The position numbers and the translations under genes are program-made. A stretch of 64,000 nt of DNA from Chlamydiia bacterium. Lineage in GTDB: Bacteria > Chlamydiota > Chlamydiia > Chlamydiales > Simkaniaceae. Below the pieces are notes generated by a model. It saw only the letters and a list, made by a program, of their open reading frames with translations. It did not search any database and had not been told where the DNA came from. This document shows positions 62,887-64,000 of the stretch, one piece after another (position 1 is the stretch's first letter; the number at the start of each line of letters is the position of its first letter). The DNA lies in assembly GCA_030429605.1 (NCBI GenBank), contig JAUIEV010000003.1, positions 62,001-126,000 on the forward strand, given 5' to 3'.

Positions 62887-64000
62887 TATTTACCTCCCAA
62901 TGCTTCCACGGCTTTTTTTGCCGCATCGCCCATGCTATCTGCAGAAATAATTTTTAGACCGGACTCATTAATCATTTTCTTTCCAGCATCAACATTCGTT
63001 CCTTCAAGACGGACAACAAGTGGCACCGACAAAGAAAGTTCATTGACTGCCGCTATTACCCCTTCTGCAATGGTTGCACAGTTCATGATTCCTCCAAAAA
63101 TGTTCACGAGGATCACTTTTACATTTGGATCGGATAAAATAATTTTAAAGCCTGCTGAGACTTTTTCTTTTGTTGCACCACCTCCCACATCAAGAAAATT
63201 GGCCGGCTTTCCACCATAATGGTGTATGATATCCATTGTTGACATTGCAAGCCCTGCACCGTTCACCATACATCCAATGTTTCCTTCTAAAGAAATGTAG
63301 GCTAAATCGTACTTGTTTGCCTCGACTTCATTTTCAGAGACTTGGGATGGGTCGTAGTAGGATGCAAGTTCCGGGTGGCGGAAAAGAGCGTTATCATCGA
63401 CAGAGAGTTTTGCATCAACAGCAACAATGTGTCCATCATCTGTTTCTACAAGTGGGTTAATTTCTAAAAGAGACGCATCTGTCTCAATGAATGCTTTTGC
63501 AAGTGCTTTTGTGGCCTTCATTCCTTCTTTCGCTACCTGCCCCTTCCATCCCATAAATTTTGCAAGACGGACAAGTTCGTACGACTTCAGCTCTCCTGAG
63601 AGTCGAATAGGAAGCTTCAAGATTTTTTCGGGGGTTTTTTCTGCAACCTCTTCAATATCCATTCCACCTTCCGGTGAGGCAATAATAATAGGTTGCGCAT
63701 GCTCTCTATCAATAATTGCACCTAGGTAGTACTCTTTTTTGATTGAAACAGGGCGCGTAATAAGAACCTGCTTTGCAATGACTCCGGCAGGTCCGGTTTG
63801 GTTGTTAACCATTTTCATCCCAATGAGCTCTCTAGCAAATTCAAGAATCTCCTCTTTGCTTTTTGCTAACTTGACTCCTCCGGCTTTTCCTCGCCCTCCT
63901 GCATGGACTTGGATTTTTACAACTCCTTCTGAGAGACCAAGTTCATCGATCAGAGCCTTTGCTTCTTCTGGAGTCTGGGCAACACCAAACTCTGGGATGG
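62886..64000 (-). CDS. sucC: Succinate--CoA ligase beta subunit (5' end outside window)
   Basis: Nucleotide-binding subunit paired with SucD. The reading frame runs past the internal ATG at 63818 to the window edge without a stop. The translation there includes [21 protein letters not shown], the SucC ATP-grasp opening, so the start lies beyond 64000. Later motifs are [22 protein letters not shown] and the C-terminal [10 protein letters not shown] with VVRLEGTN. Of about 386 usual residues, roughly 370 are present. Matches CT821. Confidence 0.95.
   Translation of the reverse strand, partial: IPEFGVAQTPEEAKALIDELGLSEGVVKIQVHAGGRGKAGGVKLAKSKEEILEFARELIGMKMVNNQTGPAGVIAKQVLITRPVSIKKEYYLGAIIDREHAQPIIIASPEGGMDIEEVAEKTPEKILKLPIRLSGELKSYELVRLAKFMGWKGQVAKEGMKATKALAKAFIETDASLLEINPLVETDDGHIVAVDAKLSVDDNALFRHPELASYYDPSQVSENEVEANKYDLAYISLEGNIGCMVNGAGLAMSTMDIIHHYGGKPANFLDVGGGATKEKVSAGFKIILSDPNVKVILVNIFGGIMNCATIAEGVIAAVNELSLSVPLVVRLEGTNVDAGKKMINESGLKIISADSMGDAAKKAVEALGGK

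Noticed and set aside
1-64000. tRNA, rRNA, CRISPR arrays and insertion sequences
   Set aside because: Intergenic regions were read for T-loop-like stretches, spaced direct repeats and transposase motifs; none was found. Short or divergent RNAs could be missed by eye.

Overview
The window reads as chromosomal DNA of a chlamydia-related bacterium (order Chlamydiales, probably outside Chlamydiaceae). Two blocks support this. Positions 41039-44647 carry PhoH, a SWIM/zinc protein and a secreted SH3b-repeat protein, which from memory match C. trachomatis CT015-CT016-CT017. Positions 44714-64000 carry rmuC, pssA, nrdA, nrdB, an M16C metalloprotease, htrA, sucD and sucC, the CT821-CT828 set in a rearranged order. 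NrdA has an N-terminus with repeated ATP-cone-like segments, and NrdB has Phe instead of the radical Tyr, as in the chlamydial class Ic enzyme. Several large proteins have low-complexity Ser/Ala/Gly N-termini and eukaryote-like domains, as expected for an intracellular bacterium with type III effectors.

Layout. (1) 1-8034 is a dense cluster of glycan-active enzymes, nearly all with Sec-type signal peptides: sulfotransferase, GT25 glycosyltransferase, right-handed beta-helix protein, PLOD-like glycosyltransferase, UDP-glucuronate 4-epimerase-like SDR, beta-carbonic anhydrase, GH43/GH130-like propeller and polysaccharide pyruvyl transferase. (2) 8204-20580 holds two copies of a module made of a SAM methyltransferase, a PaaK/CapK-like adenylate-forming enzyme and an autotransporter with a repeat passenger; the second autotransporter is broken. 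A DEAD-box helicase, a signal-peptide GT4-like transferase, a signal-peptide FkbM methyltransferase and a small outer-membrane-type protein lie between the copies. (3) 20748-28845 has a GT31-like transferase, a cold shock protein, two tandem paralogous small proteins, two large effector-like proteins, an APS kinase, a CrcB/Fluc channel and an orphan. (4) 28919-31144 has tag-ogt DNA alkylation repair, a NUDIX hydrolase and a P-loop kinase with a signal-like N-terminus. (5) 31131-35804 is a complete cyoABCDE bo3-type quinol oxidase operon. (6) 35958-38874 has two small basic proteins of a type I associate with giant viruses, then a GH18-domain effector candidate ending in PSAP and PPxY motifs. 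(7) 38995-64000 is mostly conserved chlamydial housekeeping DNA with two inserted effector candidates: a branching-enzyme-like GH13 protein and a USP-like deubiquitinase.

How the genes may work together. The most striking feature is that enzymes which normally work in the cytosol on nucleotide sugars, PAPS or SAM carry export signals here, several fixed by a good Shine-Dalgarno site at a GTG or internal ATG. The set resembles an exported glycan-building and glycan-modifying pathway, with precursors perhaps drawn from the host. APS kinase could supply PAPS to the sulfotransferase. The second theme is an autotransporter translationally coupled to an adenylate-forming enzyme and present twice. 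No tRNA, rRNA, CRISPR array or insertion sequence was recognised. All family calls come from reading motifs; no database search was run.
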